64,000 bases of DNA from JBCFBK01 sp050173895 (lineage in GTDB: Bacteria; Bacteroidota; Bacteroidia; Bacteroidales; Prolixibacteraceae). The stretch covers positions 1 through 64,000 of the forward strand of contig JBFXKJ010000001.1 in assembly GCA_050173895.1 (NCBI GenBank), in the 5' to 3' direction. Numbering within the stretch: position 1 is the first letter of the stretch; each line of letters begins with the position of its first letter. A program made the translations under genes and the position numbers. The notes under the pieces were generated by a model. It made no database searches. It had not been told where the DNA came from and was given only the letters and a program-made list of their open reading frames with translations. Shown here piece after piece: positions 41,861 to 50,613 of this stretch.

Positions 41861-43418
41861 TTTGAAAGTTCAACTGATGTTTCCCGGCCGTCCGGTTCAG
41901 GTGACTGATAATCTCCTTCGACTGGATCAGGCTGACGGCCCTTTCAATGTCTTCGTACAGGATGCGGTCGTTCTCATGAAAGGAGATGAAGCGGCGGATA
42001 AACTCATGCGCTGCGTCCACAAGAATTCCCGATTTCAGCGGTTTTCGGAAATCGAATCCCTGAGCGGAAGTGATCAGTTCGATGGCCAGTATTTTTTCAA
42101 GATTTTTCACGATGTGCAGGGTTTTCCGGGCGCTTATGGAACCCATGCTCACATGGTCTTCCTGCCCGAGTGCGGTTGGGATGCTGTCGGCGCTGGCCGG
42201 GAAGCACAGCGTTTTGTTCTCGCTGACCAGGGCTGCAGAGGTATATTGCAGGATCATCAGCCCGGAGTTCAGTCCGGTGTGTTCCATCAGCATCTTGGGC
42301 AGCCCCGGGACGGTTTCGGTCATGGAGAGGTAAATACGCCGGTCGGCAATGTTTCCCAGTTCGGCGGCGGCCAGTCCGGCATAATCGAGCGGCAGGGCGA
42401 TGGGCTGCCTGTGAAAGAGTCCGCCGCTGATGGTTTTCTCTTCCGAAAATACGATCGGGTTGTCGGTGACGGAGTTGATTTCGGTAGTGACGATCTCCTT
42501 CAGGTGGAGCCACGCATTCCGGGAGGCGCCATGCACCTGCGGAATGCAGCGCAGCGAATAGGGATCCTGCACCCGCGTGCAGTTCCGGTGCGATTCGACG
42601 ATCTCCGAGTTCTGCAACAGTATGCGCATCCGTTCGGCAACATACACACAGCCGGCGTAGGGACGCAGGGTATGGAGTTCTTCATCGAAGCTTTTCACCG
42701 AGCCCATCATCGCCTCGAGGTTGATCGCGGCAATGATATCGGCATGATCCAGGCAGTTCTGCATTTTTTCGACGATCATTACCGCATGGGCGCTCATAAA
42801 CTGGGTGCCGTTGATCAGGGCCAGCCCCTCTTTTGGCCCCAGCTCAATGGGTTGCATGCCCAGTTGCTGCAGGACTTCTGCGGCCGGCTTCATACCGTCG
42901 CCGCTGCAGACAGTGCCCATTCCGATGAGTGGAAGAAAAAGGTGCGACAGCGGCGCCAGATCGCCCGAAGCACCGACCGATCCCTGTTCCGGGACACAGG
43001 GGATGACGCCCTGATCGATATGCCAAATGATCCTCCCGAGGGTGTCGGGCGAAACCCCGGAGTAGCCTTTTGCCAGCGAATGCGCTTTCAGGATCAGCAT
43101 CAGTTTGGCGATCTCTCTGTCGACCGGCTTTCCGACGCCAACGCTGTGGCTCATCAGAAGGTTGTACTGCAGCGTTTTCGTGTCCTGCTCGTCGATCCGG
43201 GTGGTACACAAAGGGCCAAACCCAGTGTTAATGCCGTAAACGATCCGGTGATTGCGGACAATATCGGCGATGATCCGGTGGCTCTGACTCACTTTTTTGC
43301 GTGCAGCATCTGTCAATACGCCTTTTTCAAGGCCGCGGACCAGCCGGATTGCCCTCCCAACAGTGAGCAGGTCTTCACCGTACCTAAATTCCTGAAGCAG
43401 ACATTCTTTTTGCATCAT
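41829..43418 (-). CDS. hutH: Histidine ammonia-lyase
   Basis: A 529-residue aromatic ammonia-lyase. The residues that cyclise to the MIO prosthetic group are Ala150-Ser151-Gly152 in SVGASGDLAPLSH. Active-site tyrosine is in YGINTGFGPL, and QEDHVSMGSISARKT is typical of the HutH branch. It removes ammonia from histidine to give urocanate. The start at 43418 (or 43415) is used because the longer in-frame reading to 43529 adds a non-homologous, hydrophobic stretch lying in the promoter region. It begins the operon hutH-hutU-hutI-ftcD. Confidence 0.96.
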   Translation of the reverse strand: MMQKECLLQEFRYGEDLLTVGRAIRLVRGLEKGVLTDAARKKVSQSHRIIADIVRNHRIVYGINTGFGPLCTTRIDEQDTKTLQYNLLMSHSVGVGKPVDREIAKLMLILKAHSLAKGYSGVSPDTLGRIIWHIDQGVIPCVPEQGSVGASGDLAPLSHLFLPLIGMGTVCSGDGMKPAAEVLQQLGMQPIELGPKEGLALINGTQFMSAHAVMIVEKMQNCLDHADIIAAINLEAMMGSVKSFDEELHTLRPYAGCVYVAERMRILLQNSEIVESHRNCTRVQDPYSLRCIPQVHGASRNAWLHLKEIVTTEINSVTDNPIVFSEEKTISGGLFHRQPIALPLDYAGLAAAELGNIADRRIYLSMTETVPGLPKMLMEHTGLNSGLMILQYTSAALVSENKTLCFPASADSIPTALGQEDHVSMGSISARKTLHIVKNLEKILAIELITSAQGFDFRKPLKSGILVDAAHEFIRRFISFHENDRILYEDIERAVSLIQSKEIISHLNRTAGKHQLNFQNEQHEQFGIY

Positions 43419-43450
43419 TCGCGTTTTTTTCAAAAGAATTAAGGTCACTC

Positions 43451-43484
43451 TGTCCCGTGCAAGGTAAACTAATTTCCCGGGACA
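43451..43484. promoter_or_regulatory. Possible hut operator (TGTCCCG inverted repeat)
   Basis: TGTCCCG at 43451-43457 and its reverse complement CGGGACA at 43478-43484 are separated by 20 bases, 33-66 bases upstream of hutH. A smaller palindrome TCCCGGGA overlaps the second arm. It is a candidate regulator site only; no hut regulator gene is in the window. Confidence 0.3.
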
Positions 43485-43565
43485 AAAAATGACAAAAAGA
43501 ATGGTTTCAATTGCCTGCATAGGCGTCATGCGATGCAGAAGCGCAGGGGAAAGAGTTAACCGGAT

Positions 43566-45956
43566 CTATTTATTTTGATTATCCAGGGTGTAGCTGATGG
43601 TAAACGACATATAGGGCATTTCCTTTCTCCATCTTTGTATGCTGAAGTCCCTACCGGTTGTGATTTCATGGTATCGCTCACCCGAAAACAGATCGTTGAA
43701 AACCAGTGTGGTATTCCATCTGCCTTTTTCAAATAACTTTTTGATGGCCAGATTGGATACAAAATAGCCGTCCCGTTTTGTTTGCATGTTCTTCATAGGA
43801 CTGGTATAAGCCACGTCCCATTTCAGCGTCCATGAACCCGAAAGCAGGAAGGTGTTGTTTAGCCGCGCATGGCCTTTTAACTGCTCAATTTTCTTCTGGA
43901 TATCTTCAAAGCGGATGTCCTGCCGGTAGTGGTATAAGGCGGAAGACAGGTTCATATTCCACCATTTTGCCAGATCCACGCCGGTCATTAATTCTACGCC
44001 AAGGCTCTGTGATTTTCCGACATTTTCGGGTGAGCGGACCAGCCTGTTTTCGGTTCTTGTTTGTGAATAATGCTGAATCAGATTGGCGGTTTCCCGGTAG
44101 AAAACTTCACCCGATATAAAATCTTTTTCCCACGATTTTTTATATCCGGCTTCCCAGGCACCGGTGAACGAAGGATTCAAGTCTCCATTTCCTTTGTAAA
44201 CAGAATAGGGCGTTTCGTACTGTTCCAGAGGGATCAGACTCCAGTAATTCGGACGGTTTATCCGGCGGGAATATCCCATGTAAAGCTGATGTGTCTTGGA
44301 AATGCTGTACGTGAGGTGTCCCGACGGAAAGAAATCGTTATAATTCTTCTGTGCGGGAATAATTTTTTTCTGATTCCCTGCAGGATCGTAGCTGTAATCC
44401 GATCGTCTTTTCATGTATTCCGTGCGTATCCCAATCTGGAGCGCGAGTTTTTTCCAGTCTCTTTTCAGCGAGAGGTAAGCCGCGTAAATATCCTGCTTAA
44501 AATTGACCGACTGGTTTGCCGGTTCATCTGCAAACCTGGTGATGTTGCCTTTTTCGTCAAAGGTACCGCTCACCGAAGTCAGTTGAGGAATATGGTCGGT
44601 ATTGACCTGAGCCCCTGTTTCCAGCGTGGTTTTTTCATTGAGGGGCAGGCTGTAGTTCAGTTTTCCTTCCACAACGATCTCGTTTTGCTCCGTACCCTTG
44701 TAACCCACCCGGTCGGTATGGGAATCATAGACTTTCGTATCGGTTTGCCGGTCGTGAAGGTCCCGCAAATATCCTGAATAATTGATGTAAGCCGATAGCA
44801 AATGCGTCCGTTTTCTGTTGAATGCGTGATCCCATGTAAAGGTAGTGCCGATGTATCGAAAATCCATATCGACCCGGCTGTCCAGTTCGTAGTCCAGGGA
44901 AGTGCCCGCCCCGCTTTCATCTGTAATCCGCTCTGAAGTAAGCCCGTTTTCGCGGTACACTTGCCTGGCTGTTTCGGGATAGATGTAGCCCGAAAAGTTG
45001 ATGTAATCTTTGTCTGTCAGATCATAATTGAATCCTGTCTCGAAATAGGAATAATCTTTATACCGCTTGCCCGACTTGCCTGTTTCTGTTTTATAAGTCA
45101 GGCCGTTGTTGTCCGTCAGTTGGTTTTCGGTACTTTGATAGTCGGTCCAGACAAACCTGGACCATTGACCTTGTACGTACCATCCGCTCTTTTTGCCCTT
45201 GTTGTCAACCGAAAAGTGCCAGTCATAGCCATTCCGGCTGTTCACTTTCATACTTGAATTGATAGCATAACCTTCCATCCGGTTCTTCTTTAAGATAATC
45301 CGGATGATTCCGGCAGTTCCTTCAGCAAGATATTTGGCAGAAGGGTTGGTGATGATCTCTATTTTATCAATCTGGCCGGCGGGTAACTGCCTGAGTTTTT
45401 CCTCGCCGTTGGCAACGGGGTGCCCGTTGATATAGACTTTGAATGTCCCTTCACCGCGATAGCTCAGCTTTCCTTCAAAATCCAGCTGAACAGAGGGAAC
45501 ATTTTCCAGCAGGTCCATGGCCACCTCCGCACCGGGAAAGCTTCCCGCGTCGATCACTTTGCGGTCGACCTGGTAACTTATCGAGGGTCTGGCTCCGGTG
45601 ACCCTGATCTCATTCAGATTTTCGGTCAGCACCTGCAATTGGATTTCTCCCAGATCGCGGGTGCCCGGTTGCAGCAGAAGATTTCGGATCATCACCGGCT
45701 GGTAGCCGATGAAGCTGATGTTGAGACGGTACCTGCCGGTCGCGAGATTATTTATCCGGAAATCTCCCCGGGTGCCGGTAACCGCTCCGTCAACGATGGC
45801 CGAATCGCCTTCGTTATGCAAGGCTATGTTCGAATAGGCGATAGGTTCGCTGGTATGGCTGTCAACGACCGTACCCCTGACCTGGCAAGGCTGAGCGAAA
45901 AGGTGATTCAGGCAACAATTAAGCGTAAGAAAAAAAGCAATAGTTACGTATTTCAT
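43566..45956 (-). CDS. TonB-dependent outer-membrane receptor with carboxypeptidase-like N-terminal domain
   Basis: After a signal peptide (ending near LFAQP) there is a CarboxypepD_reg-like domain (VRGTVVDSHTSEPIAYSNIAL, then GYQPVMIRNLLLQPG). A plug domain follows (VIDAGSFPGAEVAMDLLENVP, KIEIITNPSAKYLAEGTAGI) and then a long beta-barrel of the outer-membrane beta-barrel type 3 seen in Bacteroidota, ending in YMSFTISYTLDNQNK. The start at 45956 (MKYVTIAFFLTLNC) is preferred to an in-frame start at 46046. It lacks a SusD partner, so it is not part of a glycan-uptake pair; the ligand could be a metal complex, peptide or other small molecule. It is divergent from the fucosidase gene. Confidence 0.88.
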   Translation of the reverse strand: MKYVTIAFFLTLNCCLNHLFAQPCQVRGTVVDSHTSEPIAYSNIALHNEGDSAIVDGAVTGTRGDFRINNLATGRYRLNISFIGYQPVMIRNLLLQPGTRDLGEIQLQVLTENLNEIRVTGARPSISYQVDRKVIDAGSFPGAEVAMDLLENVPSVQLDFEGKLSYRGEGTFKVYINGHPVANGEEKLRQLPAGQIDKIEIITNPSAKYLAEGTAGIIRIILKKNRMEGYAINSSMKVNSRNGYDWHFSVDNKGKKSGWYVQGQWSRFVWTDYQSTENQLTDNNGLTYKTETGKSGKRYKDYSYFETGFNYDLTDKDYINFSGYIYPETARQVYRENGLTSERITDESGAGTSLDYELDSRVDMDFRYIGTTFTWDHAFNRKRTHLLSAYINYSGYLRDLHDRQTDTKVYDSHTDRVGYKGTEQNEIVVEGKLNYSLPLNEKTTLETGAQVNTDHIPQLTSVSGTFDEKGNITRFADEPANQSVNFKQDIYAAYLSLKRDWKKLALQIGIRTEYMKRRSDYSYDPAGNQKKIIPAQKNYNDFFPSGHLTYSISKTHQLYMGYSRRINRPNYWSLIPLEQYETPYSVYKGNGDLNPSFTGAWEAGYKKSWEKDFISGEVFYRETANLIQHYSQTRTENRLVRSPENVGKSQSLGVELMTGVDLAKWWNMNLSSALYHYRQDIRFEDIQKKIEQLKGHARLNNTFLLSGSWTLKWDVAYTSPMKNMQTKRDGYFVSNLAIKKLFEKGRWNTTLVFNDLFSGERYHEITTGRDFSIQRWRKEMPYMSFTISYTLDNQNK

Positions 45957-46099
45957 CCGAACAAAATTGATTTTTAACGGTCGGATGGAACTCGCATGAA
46001 TTTGTTCATACGTGTTTGTGTTGATTGGCAAACATGCTCGTTTCATAGTCAGATTCCCGGATCATGATCGTTAGGGTCATAAATCATTTTCAGGCGAAA

Positions 46100-46115
46100 A
46101 AAGACAGCTGTCTTT
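46100..46115. promoter_or_regulatory. 16-base perfect palindrome (AAAGACAG/CTGTCTTT)
   Basis: The sequence is self-complementary over 16 bases. It sits between two divergent genes, which suggests a dimeric regulator's site, but no regulator gene adjoins it. Confidence 0.4.
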
Positions 46116-46291
46116 ATCGGCTTTTCCGGTTAGTTACTTCCCCAAATCGAATGGATTGCTTTTATTTATCAAAAGTCGGTTATATGTCGCCTGTTGCTAA
46201 TTAAAAGCGCAACGAAAATGATATTTTTATTTCATGTAATAAAGTGCAAATGTCATTTATTATGATTTATTTTTCTTTTTAGCGGATTTGA

Positions 46292-46299
46292 TATATTTA
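46292..46299 (+). promoter_or_regulatory. Candidate -7 element of the fucosidase gene
   Basis: TATATTTA differs from TAnnTTTG in the last base only. It gives a leader of about 45 bases before the ATG at 46351. No clear -33 element. Confidence 0.4.
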
Positions 46300-46350
46300 C
46301 ACCAGTCCGGAGACAAGCGTGTTATAATAATGTAGTAATAATGATAACCC

Positions 46351-48168
46351 ATGAAATACCGTCCAATTTTCAGGAAGATCACTGTTGTTTGTATGATAGC
46401 GTTGGCTAATCTTTCAGTTTCGGCTCAAAAAGAGGTGAACGGGCGTGCCCGCTGGTTTGTCGATTCGCGTTTCGGCATGTTTATCCACTGGGGCGTATAC
46501 AGTGGGGCCGAAGGCTTTTGGAAAGGCGAGAAGCTCCGTTACGACAATGATTATGCGGAATGGATCTATTACCGCAACCGCATCGCGAAAGACGAATACC
46601 TGACTTTACTCGATCGTTTCGATTGGGAGAATATCGATCCTGAAGAATGGGTGCTCCTGGCAAAACAGGCCGGAATGAAATATATAACCCTTACGGCCAA
46701 GCATCACGATGGCTTCGCTTTGTGGGACAGCAAAGTAAGCGATTATAACATTGCCCGTTACACCAGCCCAAAGCGGGATATTGTCAAAGAATTGGCAGCC
46801 GCCTGTAAAAAGCACGGATTGAAGATGGGCCTGTACTATTCGCACTGGATCGATTGGGAGCATCCCGATGGTTGGGATCACTCCAAAGAAATTACAGGAT
46901 TGAGTCCGGAACAGTACGATCGTTACTGGCAGGGAAAGGTGATTCCTCAAATGCGCGAATTGCTTACCAATTACGGCGAAATCAGCATGATCTGGTTCGA
47001 TATGTGGATTCATCATTCTTCTACTGTGGTCAGTAAAAACCAGTTGATGCAGTTGAAGTCGCTGATCCGGAAATTGCAGCCGAATTGTCTGATCAATTCA
47101 CGTCTGGGACTTTCGATTGAAGAAGACCCCGATATCGATTTTAAAACACTTGGCGACAATGAGCTGGGAAGCAAAAAAGAAGAATTTCCGTGGCAATCGC
47201 CCGGTACGGTAGCGCATTCGTGGGGATTCAGTTCGTACGAAGGCCAGTGGAGGTCGACCACCACCTTGTTGCAGTCGCTGATCAGTAATGTCAGCCTGAA
47301 TGGGAATTTTATGCTGAATATCGGTCCCCGGGCAAATGGGGATGTGCCTTATGAAATTACTCAGCGCCTGCAGCAAATGGGCGGGTGGCTGGCTGTAAAC
47401 GGAGAGTCGGTTTATGGCAGCGGCGCTTTCAGCCTGAATAAGGATCAGCACGAGTGGGGAAGGATAACCTGCAAAACAGAAAAGGATGGCCGGACCACGC
47501 TTTACCTGCATGTTTACACCTGGCCGCTGAACAAGTCTCTGTGTGTAACCGGAATTGCCGAAAAAGCAAAAAAGGTTTATTTGCTGGCCGACAAGCAAAA
47601 ATCTTCCCTTGCTTTTTCGTTTAACCAGGCTGTCACCAGGATTACGCTGCCCAACCGGCAGCCCGATCCTTTTGTATCGGTGGTGGTGATGGAATTTGAT
47701 CATTATCCTGCTGTTTACGACAGTCTGGTAGCCGAAAGCACAGGTGGAGGATTTTCGCTAAGTCTGAAAAACCGGCTGAAAGCGTCAGGCGATTCGCTGA
47801 TCCGGCCGGCCGAACGTTTTGGTTCGGTTCCGGCTCACGCAACTATTACGCAAAAAAGCACGTACCGCTGGCGCATTTCTGTTGACCAGCCCGGCCCCAT
47901 GCATGCGGATGTTTCCTGCAATTTCCAGGGTAAATCGCCCGCGGGGACGATTATCGTCCGTAGTGCGGGAAAAGCCGTTCAATCGGTCATTCAGCCAACC
48001 GGGAAAACCGTAGGGGAGCCGCGCTCCGACTGGCAGATTGACGGCTTCAATTCGCAGCGGGTAGGAGCAATTTCGTTCCCATCGGCCGGTTTTTATGATG
48101 TTGAACTGGAAATCGTTCCCGGCAAAAAAGAGGAAGTTGGTTTCCAGTGGTTATGGCTGGGGAGATAA
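46351..48168 (+). CDS. GH29 alpha-L-fucosidase
   Basis: A 605-residue exported glycosidase with a signal peptide (VVCMIALANLSVSAQ). GH29 blocks are visible: WFVDSRFGMFIHWGVYSG, YITLTAKHHDGFALWDS, GLKMGLYYSHWIDWEHP and MIWFDMW, in which Asp217 is the expected catalytic nucleophile. The C-terminal 250 residues are a beta-rich extension, probably a carbohydrate-binding-like module. It releases alpha-linked L-fucose from host or algal glycans in the periplasm or at the surface. It converges on the GH92 gene, and both likely serve the same glycan. The acid/base residue was not identified with certainty. Confidence 0.94.
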   Translation: MKYRPIFRKITVVCMIALANLSVSAQKEVNGRARWFVDSRFGMFIHWGVYSGAEGFWKGEKLRYDNDYAEWIYYRNRIAKDEYLTLLDRFDWENIDPEEWVLLAKQAGMKYITLTAKHHDGFALWDSKVSDYNIARYTSPKRDIVKELAAACKKHGLKMGLYYSHWIDWEHPDGWDHSKEITGLSPEQYDRYWQGKVIPQMRELLTNYGEISMIWFDMWIHHSSTVVSKNQLMQLKSLIRKLQPNCLINSRLGLSIEEDPDIDFKTLGDNELGSKKEEFPWQSPGTVAHSWGFSSYEGQWRSTTTLLQSLISNVSLNGNFMLNIGPRANGDVPYEITQRLQQMGGWLAVNGESVYGSGAFSLNKDQHEWGRITCKTEKDGRTTLYLHVYTWPLNKSLCVTGIAEKAKKVYLLADKQKSSLAFSFNQAVTRITLPNRQPDPFVSVVVMEFDHYPAVYDSLVAESTGGGFSLSLKNRLKASGDSLIRPAERFGSVPAHATITQKSTYRWRISVDQPGPMHADVSCNFQGKSPAGTIIVRSAGKAVQSVIQPTGKTVGEPRSDWQIDGFNSQRVGAISFPSAGFYDVELEIVPGKKEEVGFQWLWLGR

Positions 48169-48316
48169 TCTTGCATACTTGTTGTTTTAGAGCCGTTGAG
48201 TCTCAATATCTTCATTTCCGAGTATGGGATCAAATCGGTAAACTACTTTTTTTACCAACCTCATTTGGTTAAAGCATTGTAAACCAATTAGCCCTTTCAT
48301 GACTTACTCCTGAATA

Positions 48317-50608
48317 TTAAGGTAGTTCATTTTCCAAATTCAGATTCTTATTAGGCCTGGAGCCCATTTCAAAAATTAGCGTTCCTCCGTTTTTGAATGC
48401 ATCATGGTTAAACCAAAATTTGTTCAATGAGTTTCCATTCAGGATAACCGAATGGAAATATTTATTCTCCTTTGAATTATTTCTTGCTTCAATTGTAAAT
48501 TTGTCAGGCCGGTCCGGAAAAATAATGACCTTGTTAAACCTGGGAGTACCAATGACCCAGGTGTTTTGTCCCGGTGCTACCGGGTAGAACCCCATGGCAC
48601 TTAAAACATACCATGCTGACATTTGCCCCATATCTTCATTGCCACATAACCCGGAGGGACTGGCTGTATATAATTCGTCCATGATTTTTCGAACAAGCTC
48701 TTGCGTCTTCCAGGGAGCCCCTGCATAATTGAATAAATAACTGGTATGGTGGCTGGGCTCATTGCCATGAGCATACAGACCTATTAGTCCGGTCACGTCA
48801 AGTTGGGTTTCAGGTATTTCAGAGCTCATGATAAATAAAGAGTCCAGCTTGCTGATAAATTTTTCATTTCCCCCAACCAATTTGATGAGGCCCGGAACAT
48901 CATGCGGAACAAACCAGGTATATTGCCAGGCATTTCCTTCGGTATAATGCCGGTTATTTCCCTTTCCAACCAAACGAGGGTCAAATGGACTAAGCCATTC
49001 ACCATTGGAATCTTTCGGGCGGGCAAAGCCTATTGTTGTATCTATCAGGTTCTTATAGTTTCCGGCTCTTTCCATAAATAATTCGTAATCGGCAACTTTA
49101 CCCAGATCATTTGCAAGTTGGGCAACACACCAGTCATTGTATGCATATTCAAGTGTCTTTGAAACCGACTCTTTGATTTTGTCATAGGGCAGATAACCAA
49201 ATTGTAAGTAATCTTTTAAGTCCACCCTTCCCCTGGACGGATGATCGGCAGGCGGAGTTTCCAAGGCATTCTTTCTCACCGCCTCGTATGCGCTCTCTAT
49301 ATCAAAGCTCCTGATCCCTTTCCTGTAGGCATCCAAAATAATGCTGACCGGATGATCGCCAATCATGTCGTTGGTGTAACTGTTCCCAAATTGCTGCGGA
49401 GTCGGCAGCCATCCTCCCTCTCGATACTGGGTAATCATCGTATTGATGACATCATGGGTTCTTTTTGGTTCGATTAGTGCCAGAAGTGGCATCTGAGCCC
49501 GGAAAGTATCCCACATGGAGAAATCACTGCGATAGGTGAACCCTTTTGCAGTGTGTATCTTGTTATCCAGTCCCCGGTATTTGCCGTCAGCGTCACTAAA
49601 TGTGCCCGGAAATAAAAGCGAATGATATAATGCAGTATAGAAAATTGTTAATTTTTCACTGTTTTCCTGATCAGTTTCCACTTTTATCTTATCCAAGGCT
49701 TTTCCCCATCTTGCTTCGGCATTTCCTTTAACACGTTCGAAATTCCAACTAGGGATTTCCTTTTCAAGGTTCAATCGTGCCTGTTCAACACTTGTGTATG
49801 AAATTCCAACTTTCACCTGGATGATTTCATTCTCAGAAGTGGCATAATTGATAAACGCGCCGACACGTATGCCTGAATCCTCTTTAGAACCATTTTTAAT
49901 TTCATTTTGATTCCATGTTCCTGAAGAACGAAAGGCTTTGCTAAATTTTGCATAGAAATAAACCACCTGGTTTTTTACAAAGCCGGTTGAGATCCGGTAT
50001 CCTTGTACTTCAGAATCACTGACCACTTGAATATGAGCGTTTGCACAAACCTCACGGTCACCAATCCCATGCCCCAGGTCAATTATGATATGGGATGTAT
50101 CAGATTCGGGGAAGGTGTACTGATGAAATCCGGCACGTTCGGAAACAGTAAGTTGAACTTTAATTCCGTAGTCGGTTAGGGTTACGGAATAAAAGCCAGG
50201 AGTCGCCTTTTCTTCCAGGTGTGAAAAACGGGAGCGGTATCCTTCATCCGGATTTTCTTTACTGCCCGCAGAAATTTTTAATTTGCGGGTTGTTGGCATT
50301 AGGAGGATATCACCCCAGTCGGCTGCGCCCATTCCACTGCGATGCAAGTGGCTGAAACCCATGATTGAGCTGTCGCTATAATGGTACCCGGAACACCAGT
50401 CCCAACCTTTAGTGCCTGTATCGGGTCCAAGTTGAACCATGCCTCCCGGAAGTGCCGCACCTGGGAAGGTATGCCCATGGTAATCAGTTCCAATGAAAGG
50501 ATTGACATGCTGAATGGATTGGGCTGCCGCCTGATTGATTCCGGACAACATCGATATTGCGAAAATGGTTAACATCCAATCGGAGAAAAACCGGTATGTC
50601 TTATTCAT
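48317..50608 (-). CDS. GH92 alpha-mannosidase
   Basis: A 763-residue exported enzyme (signal peptide to about residue 30, AAAQS). GH92 signatures are seen throughout: VNPFIGTDYHGHTFPGA and PGGMVQLGPDTGTKGWDW at the N-terminus, PSHHTSYLFNYAGAPWKTQ, and CGNEDMGQMSAWYVLSAMGF, which holds the catalytic acid Glu and calcium-binding residues. GH92 members are calcium-dependent exo-alpha-mannosidases (mostly 1,2- but also 1,3-, 1,4- or 1,6-linked) acting on N-glycans and yeast mannan. It is the last gene of the susCD operon, 5 bases after the amidohydrolase gene. Confidence 0.95.
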   Translation of the reverse strand: MNKTYRFFSDWMLTIFAISMLSGINQAAAQSIQHVNPFIGTDYHGHTFPGAALPGGMVQLGPDTGTKGWDWCSGYHYSDSSIMGFSHLHRSGMGAADWGDILLMPTTRKLKISAGSKENPDEGYRSRFSHLEEKATPGFYSVTLTDYGIKVQLTVSERAGFHQYTFPESDTSHIIIDLGHGIGDREVCANAHIQVVSDSEVQGYRISTGFVKNQVVYFYAKFSKAFRSSGTWNQNEIKNGSKEDSGIRVGAFINYATSENEIIQVKVGISYTSVEQARLNLEKEIPSWNFERVKGNAEARWGKALDKIKVETDQENSEKLTIFYTALYHSLLFPGTFSDADGKYRGLDNKIHTAKGFTYRSDFSMWDTFRAQMPLLALIEPKRTHDVINTMITQYREGGWLPTPQQFGNSYTNDMIGDHPVSIILDAYRKGIRSFDIESAYEAVRKNALETPPADHPSRGRVDLKDYLQFGYLPYDKIKESVSKTLEYAYNDWCVAQLANDLGKVADYELFMERAGNYKNLIDTTIGFARPKDSNGEWLSPFDPRLVGKGNNRHYTEGNAWQYTWFVPHDVPGLIKLVGGNEKFISKLDSLFIMSSEIPETQLDVTGLIGLYAHGNEPSHHTSYLFNYAGAPWKTQELVRKIMDELYTASPSGLCGNEDMGQMSAWYVLSAMGFYPVAPGQNTWVIGTPRFNKVIIFPDRPDKFTIEARNNSKENKYFHSVILNGNSLNKFWFNHDAFKNGGTLIFEMGSRPNKNLNLENELP

Positions 50609-50613
50609 AGCTT

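Larger units (their letters stand above)
45957..46350. other. 394-base divergent intergenic region
   Basis: This AT-rich gap between the receptor and the fucosidase genes holds a 16-base palindrome (46100-46115) and a near-consensus promoter for the fucosidase (46292-46299). A short inverted repeat (ATGAA, TTTG, TTCAT) lies at about 46002-46015. No further gene or remnant is seen. Confidence 0.5.

Noticed and set aside
41850..43442. A 530-codon open frame on the plus strand opposite hutH
   Set aside because: It is fully antisense to a well-supported histidine ammonia-lyase and has no recognisable motif.
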